Source: Allium sativum (Eukaryota > Streptophyta > Magnoliopsida > Asparagales > Amaryllidaceae). From it: 64,000 nt of DNA. Every line of letters starts with the position of its first letter. Within the stretch, counting starts at the first letter, position 1. Shown here one piece after another: positions 32,197 to 45,914 of this stretch. The position numbers and the translations under genes were made by a program. The stretch covers positions 175,749,696-175,813,695 of the forward strand of contig CM060923.1 in the NCBI GenBank assembly GCA_030737875.1, read 5' to 3'. The notes under the pieces are model-generated. The model had not been told where the DNA came from, ran no database searches, and was given only the letters and a program-made list of their open reading frames with translations.

Positions 32197-32463
32197 GTGA
32201 ACAAACTTATAAATAGTGGTTTAATAGGAAATAATATTAACAGGTTTGAGAAACTTGAAAAATCAGTAAGTATGGCTGACAATTCTACGGTTGTGGCCTG
32301 TCTTGTTAGTGATGGAGGAAAAAATATCATAATACGTAATAATATGAAAGGAGATTTTCTAGCTTGTTGGGTTGATGTTGGAGCATTAACAACTAATATG
32401 GAAGGAGATTTTCCAGCTTGTTGGGTTGATGTTGGAGCATTAATAGTTGAAATTTTGCAGTAG
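32197..32463 (+). CDS. Unrecognised CACTA-internal open frame with an 18-residue repeat
   Basis: An 88-codon frame starting MNKLINSGLIGNN. I do not recognise the family. It contains an exact-period in-frame duplication: two 18-residue units of the form NM.GDF.ACWVDVGAL.. encoded by 54-bp repeats (32341-32394, 32395-32448). The preceding 'taacag|gtttgag' could be an intron acceptor, so this may be an exon of a larger CACTA-borne gene. Element D is inserted 46 bp after its stop. It could be a captured host fragment or a degraded transposase exon. Confidence 0.35.
   Translation: MNKLINSGLIGNNINRFEKLEKSVSMADNSTVVACLVSDGGKNIIIRNNMKGDFLACWVDVGALTTNMEGDFPACWVDVGALIVEILQ
32341..32448 (+). repeat. 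54-bp tandem duplication
   Basis: Two adjacent 54-bp units differing at a handful of positions, in frame with the 32197-32463 ORF. Confidence 0.9.
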
Positions 32464-32504
32464 TCTAATGTTGTGAAATCAAACGTGAGGGACACTCTTG
32501 CTAT

Positions 32505-32509
32505 GGTTG
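32505..32509. repeat. TSD of element D (left)
   Basis: GGTTG; the partner GGTTG is at 45554-45558. Confidence 0.95.
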
Positions 32510-32994
32510 TGTAACGAACCAGGAATTTTCGACCCTGAAATCGACACATAAACACCATGTCGACTAATCAGACATCGAAAACACCGGATCATTTAGAGAA
32601 AGAAGTTAGAGGTTGAGAATAGATAAGATAGAAATTTAAAATAGAAGAAGAAGAAGATCAGTACAGAACAGAATACGAATCTCACAGCGGAACGAATAAA
32701 ATATAATATCTAACATAACTTTGAAATAAACAGTATATATATATCCAATAACATTATCAGAGTACAACACTTACATACAGCGGAAATAACAATGGTTGTA
32801 TAATCATGAAGCCTCCTGCTTTAAGCTCCTCTAAGTATCTGTAAAGACCTGAACTACTTGACTTCCCGTACAAATTTGGGCACCCAAGAGTTTAGGGAAA
32901 ACAAAACAAACTCTGGGTCAGTCATGGGACTGGTGTGAGTAAATTCAAATCATTTGATTTAACTTTTCAAAAACCCTTTTTCAAAGAAAGGATA

Positions 32995-33043
32995 ATCGTA
33001 AGACCGATCCACACATAAACATGGATGGTTTTTACCTTACAAT
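32995..33043 (-). repeat. Conserved LTR stem-loop (D)
   Basis: Arms ATCGTAAG (32995-33002) and CTTACAAT (33036-33043). In minus-sense RNA they pair over 8 bp with one G-U. This is the counterpart of 6929-7000 in B', with a U-A to G-C replacement in the arm. Confidence 0.5.
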
Positions 33044-35747
33044 AACCCAAACCAGTTTTGGAAATCAATACTTTTCTGACATTATATTAGTGTCTAATCA
33101 CAAGTAAATAATAATCTAGCAGAACGCTTTCATCTCACATTCCACATATATTATATACAATCAAAATCGCGGCACTTATTGGAAATTGGATTCCGACTAT
33201 GACAAGGTATGGGACCACCTGCCGATAGTGTATCTCTAGAGGCGAATACACTGGGTTCAACAAGAATGTATTGCAACCCGACCCACGCATGACTGACCAC
33301 TCATTTCGCTTGAGTGTATCGAATATAGTGTCACCCACGGTTGCTAGCAACATAACCATTCCCGGGAGATACAGAAGTGAAAAGAAGTAACAAATATGAA
33401 TATTCTCTAGACGGTGACAATATACCTTAATGGGGGAGACCCACATAGCCATGCTGCCTGCCCAATTTTTGTCATTTCCCGGTTGATGAAGCTTGAGGTC
33501 ATAACGTATCTTTTAAAAGATCAGACCTCGAATTACTTTGGATGCCACATCGTCATACCCATCAAATCACAAATTGATTTCCACAAAAATACCATGGGTA
33601 TAAGGCTAAGAGAAACGAATTCCTCCGCCACCAAACGTGAATACGTTTGAAGAGATCAACTTACGTGATCCGTTAGACATACTCTGTCAGACATTTGTCC
33701 ATTCACGTTGTCCTGGGACTGGACAAACCCAAGGCATTATTCTGTAAACATAACAGCCCTTGCATAACTCCATCTTCAATTTTCTTTATCATATATGATC
33801 GCAATGCTAACGTCCATGTAGAGCGGTTTTCAGATAATATCTCTAATCCCGGTCTCTCTGTATTAACGACGGAAAAATGGTCAAAATCTTTAATAGCCGG
33901 TGATTTAACTATCAAAGGAAAAATATCCATGCATCCAATAGTCATATTTCCAAATGGAAATTCAACCGATCAATCATCAATTAACATTTGAGCCCCTTTA
34001 AATAGATTTATCATTTTATTTCCCCCAATTCCCTGCTTCCCGTATTTTCGCAAGTATTTCTCACAACTCGTTTTACCTTACGCGATCATTGGAAAACGTT
34101 TTCATTTATTTTAAACTATTTATTTCCTATCTTAAGAAAATATCTCCTTTTCAACATTGGGAACTAATTCCATATATTTACAACTCTTATTTTCTATATT
34201 TAGAAAATATACGTTATTAACACGGGAAAAGCATTTCCAATCATCATTTTTTAACTTCTCGTTATTCCAAATCATTTCAATACTTAGAAAACATCTCCGA
34301 TTAGACAAATCTCACCACCGAGACTTAACCATTCCTTAGTTAATCATGAAGTCAATCAAGTTGGGGTATAGTTACCTCTCAGACCTTAACTAAACATCAT
34401 TCTCAACTTTGAAATAGTCAAAGTTCACAATTTTAAACCGAACATGGCTTACGCGACTCTCAGATCAAATTCAAGAATCCCCTTCCTTTAAATAAAATAT
34501 TGACTATAACGATATCATTATAATCCTTGTTTCCGGAATGTTTAATTTCAAATATAACTTAGATTAATTACTTTAAACAAACAATTAATTAATTAATTTA
34601 AATAATAGACAACTCTTGATAAAACTGGAAAGTAAATAGCACTTTCCTTAGTTTGATATAATCGAATTTCAACTTATAACTTTCTTTCGGATGGTCTATG
34701 TCTGGTTATCATTCCAAACTTTGGAATAGACTTACCGATTCAGGTTAACACATTTACTTTGGAATTCATTACTTTCAACATTTACCATTTCTCCTTTGAC
34801 ACTATTCCAAATTTCAAAGCGTTTGCTTTTAAAATCGTTATTCACTTTAAACATCAATGTCAATTCTTTATAAAAATTTGGCTTATTTTATCAAATCCAA
34901 TCTTGATTTAAATAATAAATACCATTACAGTTTAATATTCCATTTATCTGGTTATTTTATAAATCTATACTTCCTATTCTATCTCATGAGCTCATTTTAT
35001 AATTTATAACTTATCTCGCTCACATATTGATAATAAATCCAAATATTTATTCATCCGTCAAATTCTTTATTTCATTATACAATTTTATAGAAATAAATTT
35101 CTTTTATAATATTCGACATAGTCAAATTCTTATTATAAAATCTTACGGATTTAATTCAATCCTACTTTCTTTACGAACCTCGAAATGATTTCATCGTCAC
35201 CTTTGAAATGATTTCCCTTTCCTAATTTCATCCTTACATTTTTAAATTACTTAACAATACTTATTCCGCTTCATTTCTAAAATATCGTTTATGAATCGAA
35301 CTACTTATAATCTAGTTTATTCGAAATAGACTTTTTTCCCCTTTTTAAAGCGCAATCATTTTCCAATGTATTTTTCGGTATTTAAATACCAATTTAGTTC
35401 ATGGTCAATGTTATTCAAACATCCCAATCACACAATAATCAGCCATCAATTATTCACCACATCATGTAATGTAATATATGAAAATCAATAATAGAATCGT
35501 TGAGGAATCCAATTGGATTCCTCCAACCTGTTTTACCCTTCATCCACAGATGTTAACTAATAGAATTAACATTTATTTCATATTAATATGAAATATTAGA
35601 ATCAATATTTAGCCAACGGTTCATAATGGTACCTATAATTTCGACCAATCAGTTAGCAAATCATCCAAACGACCATCACACACCATATTCAATCATTTTT
35701 ATCAATAATGGGTAACTTTTATAAAATTATAAAATTGGGCAGAGTTA

Positions 35748-35761
35748 GTGAGTATACTCAC
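35748..35761. repeat. GTGAGTATACTCAC palindrome (D 3' LTR)
   Basis: A perfect 14-bp palindrome. On the minus strand it reads AAG|GTGAGT, a strong splice-donor consensus. The right LTR copy is GTGAGTTTACTCAC (42916-42929). Confidence 0.55.
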
Positions 35762-36308
35762 CTTGATCATTAATTGTTAAATAACAATTAACGTCGGTTG
35801 ATCTGAATCAGATGTTTAGTCTTGCCATAAATATAACCGAGCTCCGAAAGTCTCTAAACATTTCCAGCACTTAGCTTGCGTTCGTATTGCGACATGTGGC
35901 GTTCAATTCTTTTCACGTACACAATAGATACAGGCATTTTAAATAAATAAAAAAATGAAAATTTATTTAATTGATTTACTCGTCGGTACTAATCTAATGC
36001 CGAAATCCGCGATTATACGGGATTCTATACTAATGTAAACATATTTAAAGTTTAAAAAAATTTTAACTAACCTAATTTAAATAACTAAATTAGCTGAAAA
36101 TTTTCAAGTGATATAACGTTCTCACCAAGCCAATGCCGAAACCCGATTGAAACAGCTCTATGCATGCGCTTGTCCACCGATTCATGCGCCTACCCTCGTC
36201 CATGCATTCAAATCCATTGTACAAACCTTACTCCTTTCCCTTGACGTCCTTGCACTCAACCCTTCCTGCAAATTCACGTCTCATTTCCTTTTTTTTCTTT
36301 CATGCGGG

Positions 36309-36317
36309 CTATAAATC
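36309..36317 (+). promoter_or_regulatory. Antisense TATA-like box in the D LTR
   Basis: CTATAAATC on the plus strand, followed by a pyrimidine-rich leader and an ATG at 36388. It is conserved in the other LTR (43486-43494). It could drive antisense transcription; no protein family was recognised downstream. Confidence 0.3.
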
Positions 36318-38379
36318 TTAAAAATGGGCCCAAGGCCACACTTCTCTGAAAAAGACCCGAACCCGTGTTCTCCTCTTCTACCCTACAGTGCACTATTTCA
36401 TCCCAAAGAAATCCGCCTCCAGTTCCCTTAGAAACCCATGCTGTCTATATTTTTCTTATTCATTTTCTTCCCTCTATGGTATTTCTCCCTTTTCATGCAA
36501 CTGTAAAAGGAAACACGCTTCCCTTTTAAACTGTTCCTCCTTCGTTGATATATGCGGACCCGTGTTCATCTCCCCCATTCACGAAAGTAAAAGATCCTGC
36601 TCCTTCACATTTCTACTCCATTTTCTCTTCTTATTTTACTGTACAGTATCTTTCCATTTACACGACTTCTCCCTCACATCTCAAGTCTCAACACAAGCTC
36701 CTGGAACTCACTTTAACTCTGACTTCAAATACCGCTACTGGCGTCTATAGCTATGCCACTGTGTACCCCAACAATACCCACTAAAAACACTTCACCACTT
36801 TGTTTCGCCAAGTTCCGATGCGCTATGCTTCTTATATGTTGTTTCACTGATATTCATACACAGCATACATATTTTTTTATAATAGGTTATTCTTTATTTC
36901 TCGTCTGAGATTGTCATGTAGTGTTGTTGGAAGGAAACGCAAATGGCTATGTATTTATAGCTTCATGACACCGTGATGGCCAAGTATTAGCTCCTATAGT
37001 TGTGCAGACTAATTAGTAGGTTGTATGGATTTTCAGCGGTATGGGTATGTATTTTCTTTTCATTGGACACTGCCTTGATTTGAATTGTCATTGCAGACAG
37101 TAAAGGATAGGCACACAACATAAGATAGTCTGCAGTATTTTATTTCATTTGGAGAAGAAGGTTTTAAAAACCATTGGTTGCAGCGTACGGTTTGAGCTGT
37201 AGGTAGCACAATACATGGGTTAGTGTTAAAGTTTTCGCTTCACTATTGATGTATTTTTTTCTTCTTTTTCGAAAATGATACTACTGCTCATGGGTTTGTC
37301 GCTATTACATAGGTGGCTGGTGGATTTGATGTTACCCGGCGAATCATTTAGGTGAAAGTATGTTAGCTACAGACCGTGAAGAGCTTTCATTTCTTGTTGT
37401 GAAGTTTTCCGGCAACAATTAAATGTGAAGGAGAAAGTTGAATATGACAAATCACTGTATGACCCAGTGGACGTGACAATTCTATGGTGAAAGCTTACAT
37501 TTAATGTATGCTGCAGCTTTCTTGTTTGTTTACAGAGAATGCCTTGTCATGGCCTTTAAAAATCAAAGTACCTCTTACTGTTTATTATCATGTTTATGGT
37601 AATTCATGTATTACGCCTGTACTCTTATTTGGTTGTAGATGTGTTATTGAGGCTATTTAACGGTAGAGGTCATTTGACAAATTAGTATGTATATAACAAT
37701 TCCTTTGTTTTTAAACAAAAGTGTAACGCTGCTCTGCTTATATAATAATGTCGTTCAGTTACAGATGGCTACCGACGAAAATAAAAATATCGTTGTGAAG
37801 GACGATGTGCTACGATTCCAAAAATGAAATAATATCGGTAGGTTGACTCATATTTTGAAACCCCAAACTATTGATATAGGGTGCAAAATACTCCAAATAA
37901 AAAGTTGCGTATTTAATTAATTAAAAATTACAGTAAAACTCTAAAAATTAAATTATCACAACGTCTCAAAAGAATCTTGTCTAAATTCGAATCCAGCATG
38001 CAGTTATTTCAAATAAGCTGTTATGGTCGGTGAACGATTCTATAGCGACTATTTGAAAATTTGATTTGGACATATCTTGCAATCTATACGACGAAATCTC
38101 CATTTTCCACTTCCGTTAGAGAAATATAGTTCAACAGATTTGAACATCTCTCATTTCGAAGAAATTTGGTTTATAACGGTTCTTGTACACTCAGTTGAAG
38201 TTCAGAACATTAAATTACGAACTACCGCGATATTACGGGCTCGATTATAATTAATATATATTTTTATACGTTCAACTTTTTTTTATTAAAAATATATAAA
38301 TCCACTTATATTACGAATTCAATATTTAAACTGATTTAAATATTCCAATACAAACCGATAAAAATGTGGGACGTTTACA

Positions 38380-39690
38380 TTCCTTCCCTCTTAAAAGAAT
38401 TTCGTCCTCGAAATTGCTAAGCAGTACAGATACTAAAACCCTAACTCCTTACAACCTACTTGGTTGAAATCCTATACTCCATACTTTCAAACTCAATTCT
38501 ATACAAATTACCTTTAATCCTTATATTAATACCCAACTTGTAATTTCCCTTCCAAATGATACGACCACCACTTTTGGACAATCTACCACATACTCATCGA
38601 ACCAAACCATTTGCTTACAGCCAAGCCAAACTCCATTTCAATCCCAATTTCATTTCAATTCCAAATTCTTATTCAACATCCATTCCAGATTATCTCTAAT
38701 CCAACCTAACTTCTTTTTACTCCGTTAAATTCTATTCCAATTCAATTTTACTTAACTCAGCTAAATTCTCATTTATTTATTCAGTTTTATTATTCCAATC
38801 ATTTTAACTTCATAAGTTAAATTAAAATTTAAAAATTCCAATTTCCTGGGTTTTTATTTCAAATCGGAGTAAAATTACATGTATATAATAATAGAAATTC
38901 AAACCATTTTGAATTTTAGACAACTTGTTTTCAAAACAATTCAAAACAAAACCTTTGGTAGTAATCCGTCACTTAGAACTCGAAAATGAACACTGATAAT
39001 GCGGCCGTCATCATCAGAATTATTTTCCCGTGAACAAAGTGAGTTCTATACTATACTACTTTTTAAAATTCATTTTAAAACACTTCCATTGTGAAATTAC
39101 TTCAAAATACCTTCTACAATATTTGAAAAACATTTTCAAATCACCCAGGATCTTGAAATTCCTTATGTAATTCAAAATCTAATCTCAATCACCTTTCCCA
39201 ATTCTGGGATTTTAATTCCAAATTCTAATTTAATTCCAGATTTAGTTCATCTGATTATATACATTTTCTTATACGAATTCTGGTTGATTATTTATAACTA
39301 TTTCAATTATAATCCGATTCGATTATAATAACATCCAACACACCCAATATATATTGTAATAATTCCTATATATATACTTTCTTTATATCAAAATATATTT
39401 TGGGTAAAATTATTTCATTTACCCTCTTTCAAAAACATACCATTACGAATTGCTTTGTTCAAAAGTTTAGAAACACCTATCGGCACAGTTTGCATTACTG
39501 TTTCGACCAGAATTCATAAACCACTCGACTGACCAGTCAACACAATATAAAACATTTTTTATATAAATCTACAAATACATTCACTCGTATATATACACTC
39601 AAACTCAATCTAAGTTACTACTGACCCCATCTCTATTGAGTCACGCCACAGAGCCAAGGTATATCACTTAACCTTCAGCTCTGATACCAC
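38380..39690 (-). mobile_element. Internal region of D (non-coding)
   Basis: 1311 bp with no gag/pol similarity. It begins (plus strand) with the reversed polypurine tract at 38380-38395 and ends with the primer-binding site. Confidence 0.85.
39678..39689 (-). promoter_or_regulatory. Primer-binding site of D
   Basis: The minus strand reads TGGTATCAGAGC, a perfect 12-base initiator tRNA-Met complement, one base from the LTR. Confidence 0.93.
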
Positions 39691-42600
39691 TGTAACGACC
39701 CAGGAATTTTCGACCCTGAAATCGATACATAAGCACCATGTCGACTAATCAGACATCGAAAACACCGGATCATTAAGAGAAATAAGTTAGAGGTTGAGAA
39801 TAGGTAAGATAGAAATTTACAATAGAAGAAGAAGAAGATCACTACAAAACAGAATACGAATCTCACAGCGGAACGAATAAAATATAATATCTAACATAAC
39901 TTTGAAATAAACAGTATATATATCCAATACCATTATCAGAGTACAACACTTACATACAACGGAAATAACAATAGCTGTATAATCATGAAGCCTCCTGCTT
40001 CAAGCTCCTCCAAGTATCTGTAAAGACCTGAACTACTTGACTGCCTGTACAAATTTTGGCACCCAAGAGTTTAGGGAAAAACAAAACAAAACAAACTCTG
40101 GGTCAGTCATGGGACTGGTGTGAGTAAATTCAAATCATTTGATTTAACTTTTAGAAAACCCTTTTTCAAAGAAAGGATAATCATAAGACTGATCCACACA
40201 TGAACACGGATGGTTTTTACCTTACGAAAACCAAACCAGTTTTAGAAATCAACACTTTTCTGACATTATAATGGTGTCTAATCACAAGTAAATAATAATC
40301 TAGCAGAACGCTTGCATCTCACGTTCCACATATATTATATACAATCAAAATCGCGGCTCTTATTGGAAATTGGATTCTGACTATGACAAGGTATGGGACC
40401 ACCTGCCGATAGTGTATCTCTAGAGGCGAATACACTGGGTTCAACAAGAACGTCTTGCAACCCGGCCCACACATGACTGACCACTCATTTCGCTTGAGTG
40501 TATCGAATATATTGTCACCCACGGTTGCTAGCAACATAACCGTTCCCGGGAGATACAGAAGCGAAAAGAAGTAACAAATATGAATATTCTCTAGACGGTG
40601 ACAATATACCCTAATGGGGGCAACCCACATAGCCATGTTGCCTGCCCGATTTTTGTCAATTCCCGGTTGATGAGGCTTGAGGTCATAACGTATCTTTTGA
40701 AAGATCAGACCTCCAATTACTTTGGATGCCACATCGTCATACTCATCAAATCACAAATTGATTTCCACAAAAATACCACGGGTATAAAGCTAAGAGAAAC
40801 GAATTCCTCTGCCACCAAACGTGAATACGTTTGAAGAGATCAACTTACGCGATCCGTTAGATATACTCTGTCAAACATTCGTCCATTCATGTTTTCCTGG
40901 GACTGGACAAACCAAAGGCATTATTCAGTAAACATAACAGCCCTTGCGTAACCCCGTATTTAATTTTCTTTATCATATATGATCGCAATGCCAACGTCCA
41001 TACAGAGTGGTTTTCAGATAATATCTCTGATCCCGGTCTCTCCGTATTAACGACGAAAAAATGGTCAAAATCTTTGATAGCCGGTGATTTAACTATCAAA
41101 GGAAAAACATCCATGCATCCAATAGTCATATTTCCAAATGGAAATTCAACCGATCAATCATCAATTAACATTTGAGCCCCTTTAAATAGATTTATCATTT
41201 TATTTACCCCAATTTCCTGCTTCCCGTATCTTCGCAAGTATTTCTCACACCCGTTTTGCCTCACCCGATCATTGGAAAACGTTTTCATTATTTTAAAATA
41301 TTTATTTCCTATATTAAGAAAATACCTCCTTTTCAACATTGGGAATTAATTCCATATATTTACAACTCTTATTTTCTATATTTAGAAAATATACTTGATT
41401 AACATGGGAAAAGCATTTCCAATTATCATTTCTTAACCTCTCGTTATTCCAAATCATTTCAATACTACCAATCTCACCACCGAGACTTAACCATTCCTCA
41501 GTTAATCATGAAGTCAATCAAGTTGGGGTATAGTTACCTCTCAGACCTTAACTGAACATCATTCTCAACTTTGAAATAGTCAAAGTTCACAATTTTAAAC
41601 CGAACATAGCTTACGCGACTCTCAGATCAAATTCAAGAATCCCCTTCCTTTATGGAAAATAATGACTATAACGATATCATTATTATCCTTGTTTCCGGAA
41701 TGTTTAATCTCAAAATATAACTTAGATTAATTACTTTAAACAAACAATTAATTAATTAATTTAAATAATAAACAACTCTTGATAAAACTGAAAAGTAAAT
41801 ATCACATTCCTTAGTTTGATATAACGGAATTTCAACTTATAACTTTCTTTCGGATTGTCTATGTCTGGTTAACATTCCTAACTTCGGAATAGACTTTCCG
41901 TTTCAGGTTAACACATTTACTTTGGAATTCATTACTTTCAACATTTACCATTTCCCCTTTGACACTATTCCAAATTTCAAAGCGTTTTCTTTTAAAATCG
42001 CTATTCACTTTAAACGTGAATGTCACTTCTTTATAAAAATCTGGCTTATTTTATCAAATCCAATCTTGATTTAAATAATAAATACCATTACAGTTTAATA
42101 TTCCATTTATCGGGTTATTTTATAAATCTTTACATCCTATTCTATCTCATGAGCTCATTTCATAATTTATAACTTATCTCACTCACATATTGATAATAAA
42201 TCCAATTATTTATTCATCCATCAAATTCTTTATTTCATTATATAATTTTATAGAAATAAATTTCTTTTATAATATTAGACATAGTCAAATTTTTATTATA
42301 AAATCTTGCGGATTTAATTCAATCCTACTTTCTTTTCGAACCTCGAAATGATTTCATCATCACCTTTGAAATGATTTCCCTTTCCTAATTTCATCCTTAC
42401 AATTTTTAATTATTTAACAATACTTATTACGCTTCATTTCTAACCTATTGTTTATGAATCGAACTACTTGTAATCTAGTTAATTCGAAATAGGCTTTTCC
42501 CCTTTTTAAAACCCAATCATTTTCCAATGTATTTTTCAGTATTTAAATACTAATTAAGTTCATGGTCAATGTTATTCAAACATCCCAATCACACAATAAT

Positions 42601-45553
42601 CAGGCATCGATTATTCACTACATCATATAATGTAATATATGAAAATCAACAATAGAATCATTGAGAAATCCAGTTGGATTCCTCCAATCTGTTTTCCCTG
42701 CATCCACAGATGTTAAATAACAGAATTAACATTAATTTCATATTAATATGAAATATTAGAATCAATATTTAGCCAACGGTTCATAACGGTACCTATAATT
42801 TTGACCAATCAATTAGCAAATCATCCAAACGACCATCACACACCATATTCAATAATTTTTATCAATAATAGGTAACCTTTATAAAATTATAAAATTATAA
42901 AATTGGGCAGAGTTAGTGAGTTTACTCACCTTGATCATTAATTGTTAAATAACAATTAACGTCTGTTGATCCGAATCAGATGTTTAATCTTGACATAAAT
43001 ATAACCGAGCTCCGAATGTCTCTAAACCAGTTCCAACACTTAGCTTGCGTTCGTATTGCGACATGTGGCGTTCAATTCTGTTCACGTACACAATAAATAC
43101 GGACATTTTAAATAAATAAATAAATAAATAAATGAAAATTTATTTAATTGATTTACTCGTCGGTACTAATCTAATGTCGAAATCCGCGATTATACGGGAT
43201 TCTATACAAATGTAAACATATTTAAAGTTTAAACAAATTTTAATTAACCTAATTTAAATAACTAAATTAGCTGACAAATTTCAAGTGATATAACGTTCTC
43301 ACCAAGCCAATGCTGGAACCCGACTGAAACAGGTCTATGCATGCGCTTGTCCATCGATTCATGCGCCTACCCTCGTCCATGCATTCAAATCCATTGTACA
43401 AACCTTACTCCTTTCCCTTGACGTCCTTGCACTCAACTCTTCCTGCAAATTCACGTCTCATTTCCTTTTTTTCCTTTCGTTCGGGCTATAAATCTTAAAA
43501 ATGGGCCCAAGGCCACACTTCTTTGAAAAAGAACCGAACCCGCGTTCTCCTCTTATACCCTACAGTGCACTATTTCATCCCAAAGAAATCCGCCTCCAGT
43601 TCCCTTAGAAACCCATGTTGTCTATATTTTTCTTATTCACTTTCTTCCCTCTTTGGTATTTCTCCCTTTTCATGCAACTGTAAAAGGAAACCCACTTCCC
43701 TTTTAAATTGTTCCTCCTTCGTTGATATATGCGGACCCGTGTTCATCTCCCCCATTCACGAAAGTAAAAGATCCTGCTCCTTTACGTTTCTACTCCATCT
43801 TCTCTTCTTATTTTACTCTATAGTATCTTTCCATTTACACGACTTCTCCCTCACATCTCAAGTCTCAACGCAAGTTCCTGGAACTCACTTTAACTCCGGC
43901 TTCAAATACCCCTACTGGCATCTACAACCATGCCATTGTGTACCCCAACAATACCCACCAAAAACACTTCACCACTTTGTTTCGCCAAGTTCCGATGCGA
44001 CATGCTTCTTATATGTTGTTTCACTGATATTCATACACAGTATACATATCTTTTTATAATAGGTTATTCTTTATTTCTCGTCTGAGATTGTCTTGTAGTG
44101 TTGTTGGAAGGAAACACAAATGGCTGTGTGTTTATAGCTTCATGACACCGTGATGGCCAAGTATTAGCTTCTATAGCTTTGCAGACTAATTAATAGGTTA
44201 TATGGATTTTCAGCGGTATGGGTATGTATTTTCTTTTTCGTTGGACACTGCCTTGATTTGAACTGTCATGGCAGACAATAAAGGGTAGGCACACAACAGA
44301 AGATAGTCTGCAGTATTTTATTTCACTTGGAGAAGTAGGTTTTAAAAACCATTGGTTGCAGCGTACGGTTAGAGCTGTAGGTAGCACAGTACATGGGTTA
44401 GGGTTAGAGTTTTCGCTTCACTATTGATGTATTTTTCCTTCTTTTTTGAAAATGATAATACTGCTCATGGGTTTGCAGCTATTACATAGGTGGCTGGCGG
44501 ATTTGATGTTACCCGGCGAATCATTTAGGTGAAAGTATGTTAGCTACAGACCGTGAAGATCTTTCATTTCTTATTGTGAAGTTTTCCGGCAGCAATTAAA
44601 TGTGAAGGAGAAAGTTGAATATGACAAATCACTGTATAACCTAGTGGACATGACAATTCTATGGTGAAAGCTTACATTTAATGTATGTCGCAGCTTTCTT
44701 GTTTGTTTACAGAGAATGCCTTCTCATGGCCTTTAAAAATCAAGTACCTCTTACTGTTTACTATCGTGTTTATGGTAATTCATGTGTTACGCCTGTACTC
44801 TTATTTGGTGGTAGATGTTTTATTGAGGCTATTTAACGGTAGAGGTCATTTGACAAACTAGTATGTATATAACAATTCCTTTTTTTAAACAAAAGTGTAA
44901 CGCTACCCTGCTTATATAATAATGTCGTTCAGTTACTGATGGCTACCGATGAAAATAAAAATATCGTTGTGATGGACAATGTGCTACGATTCCCAAAATG
45001 TAATAATATCGGTAGGTTGACTCATATTTTGAAACCCCAAACTATTGATATAGTGTGCAAAATACTCTAAATAAAAAATTGCGTATTTAACTAATTAAAA
45101 ATTACAGTAAAATTCTAAAAATTAAATTATCACAACGTCTCAAAAGAATCTTGTCTAAATTTGAATCCACTATGCAGTTATTTCAAATAAATTGTTACGG
45201 TCGATGAACGATTCTATAGCGACTATCCGAAAATTTGATTTAGACATATCTTGCAATCTATATGACGAAATCTCCATTTTCCACTTCCGTTAGAAAAATA
45301 TAGTTCAACAGATTTGAACATCTCTCGTTTCGAAGAAATTCGGTTTATAACGGGCCTTGTACACTCAGTTGAAGTTCAGAATGTTAAATTACGAACTACC
45401 TCGATATTACGGGCTCGATTATAATTAATATATATTTTTATACGTTCAACTTTGTTTTTATTAAAAATATATAAATCCACTTATATTACGAATTAAATAT
45501 TTAAACTGATTTAAATATTCCAATACAAACCGATAAAAATGCAGGACGTTACA
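39691..45553 (-). mobile_element. 5' LTR of D
   Basis: TGTAACGACCC...GGACGTTACA on the plus strand, 5863 bp, collinear with the 3' LTR. The antisense frame at 43523-44059 is longer than its 3' LTR counterpart (178 versus 120 codons), so the frame is not conserved. Confidence 0.92.
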
Positions 45554-45558
45554 GGTTG

Positions 45559-45914
45559 CGCCTCTACGCAAGTCTATAATTGAAGTGGGTGGTTGTAGTG
45601 ATGCAAATAGTAAGAATTTTAAGTGCAAGAGTGAAGCTGTTTTTAATGAACAGGAGATGCAAATTGTTAATGATATCTTTCGAAGCTGCTCTTCGTATAA
45701 AGAAAAATTGTGCATAGCCCCGCTGAAAAAAGTGTGTTGCCAATTGGTTACCCATTTGTTTTTCCCATTTATTTCTTATTGCTATTTTCCTTTATTCTCT
45801 ACTGCACATGTTGGGGCAATAGAATTTTTTTTCCTTGTTGGCAGTAGGTTTTCCATTTTTTTGCCCATTTATTTCTTATTGCTATTTCACTTTATTTTCT
45901 ATTGTACTTGTTGA
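45559..45914 (+). pseudogene. CACTA-internal exon-like sequence, downstream of D
   Basis: Coding-like start (VGGCSDANSKNFKCKS..., EQEMQIVNDIFRSC) running from the D insertion point to about 45750, then an AT-rich tail with duplicated 'cccatttatttcttattgct' blocks (about 45758 and 45853). I do not recognise the family. Its frame is compatible with sequence just left of D, so D may split one exon. A 25-bp piece (gaacaggagatgcaaattgt...) is repeated at about 46005. Confidence 0.35.

Larger units (their letters stand above)
32510..38379 (-). mobile_element. 3' LTR of D
   Basis: TGTAACGAACC...ACGTTTACA on the plus strand, 5870 bp. In element sense it starts TGTAAACGTCCC at 38379. Plus-strand open frames within it (such as 36388-36750) are not element-sense genes. 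Confidence 0.9.
32510..45553 (-). mobile_element. Giant-LTR non-autonomous retrotransposon D
   Basis: 13.0 kb with two about 5.87 kb LTRs (32510-38379, 39691-45553) around a 1.31 kb non-coding interior, flanked by a perfect GGTTG TSD. Perfect tRNA-Met primer-binding site and polypurine tract, both on the minus strand. LTRs differ at about 5 of the first 103 bases. It shares LTR modules and 3' end style with B and B', so all three belong to one LARD-like group probably mobilised in trans by a chromovirus (inference). Confidence 0.9.

Noticed and set aside
36388..36750. 120-codon antisense frame in the D 3' LTR (178 codons in the 5' LTR at 43523-44059)
   Set aside because: The frame differs between two copies that were identical at insertion, and it runs opposite to the element. 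Kept only as a possible antisense transcript.
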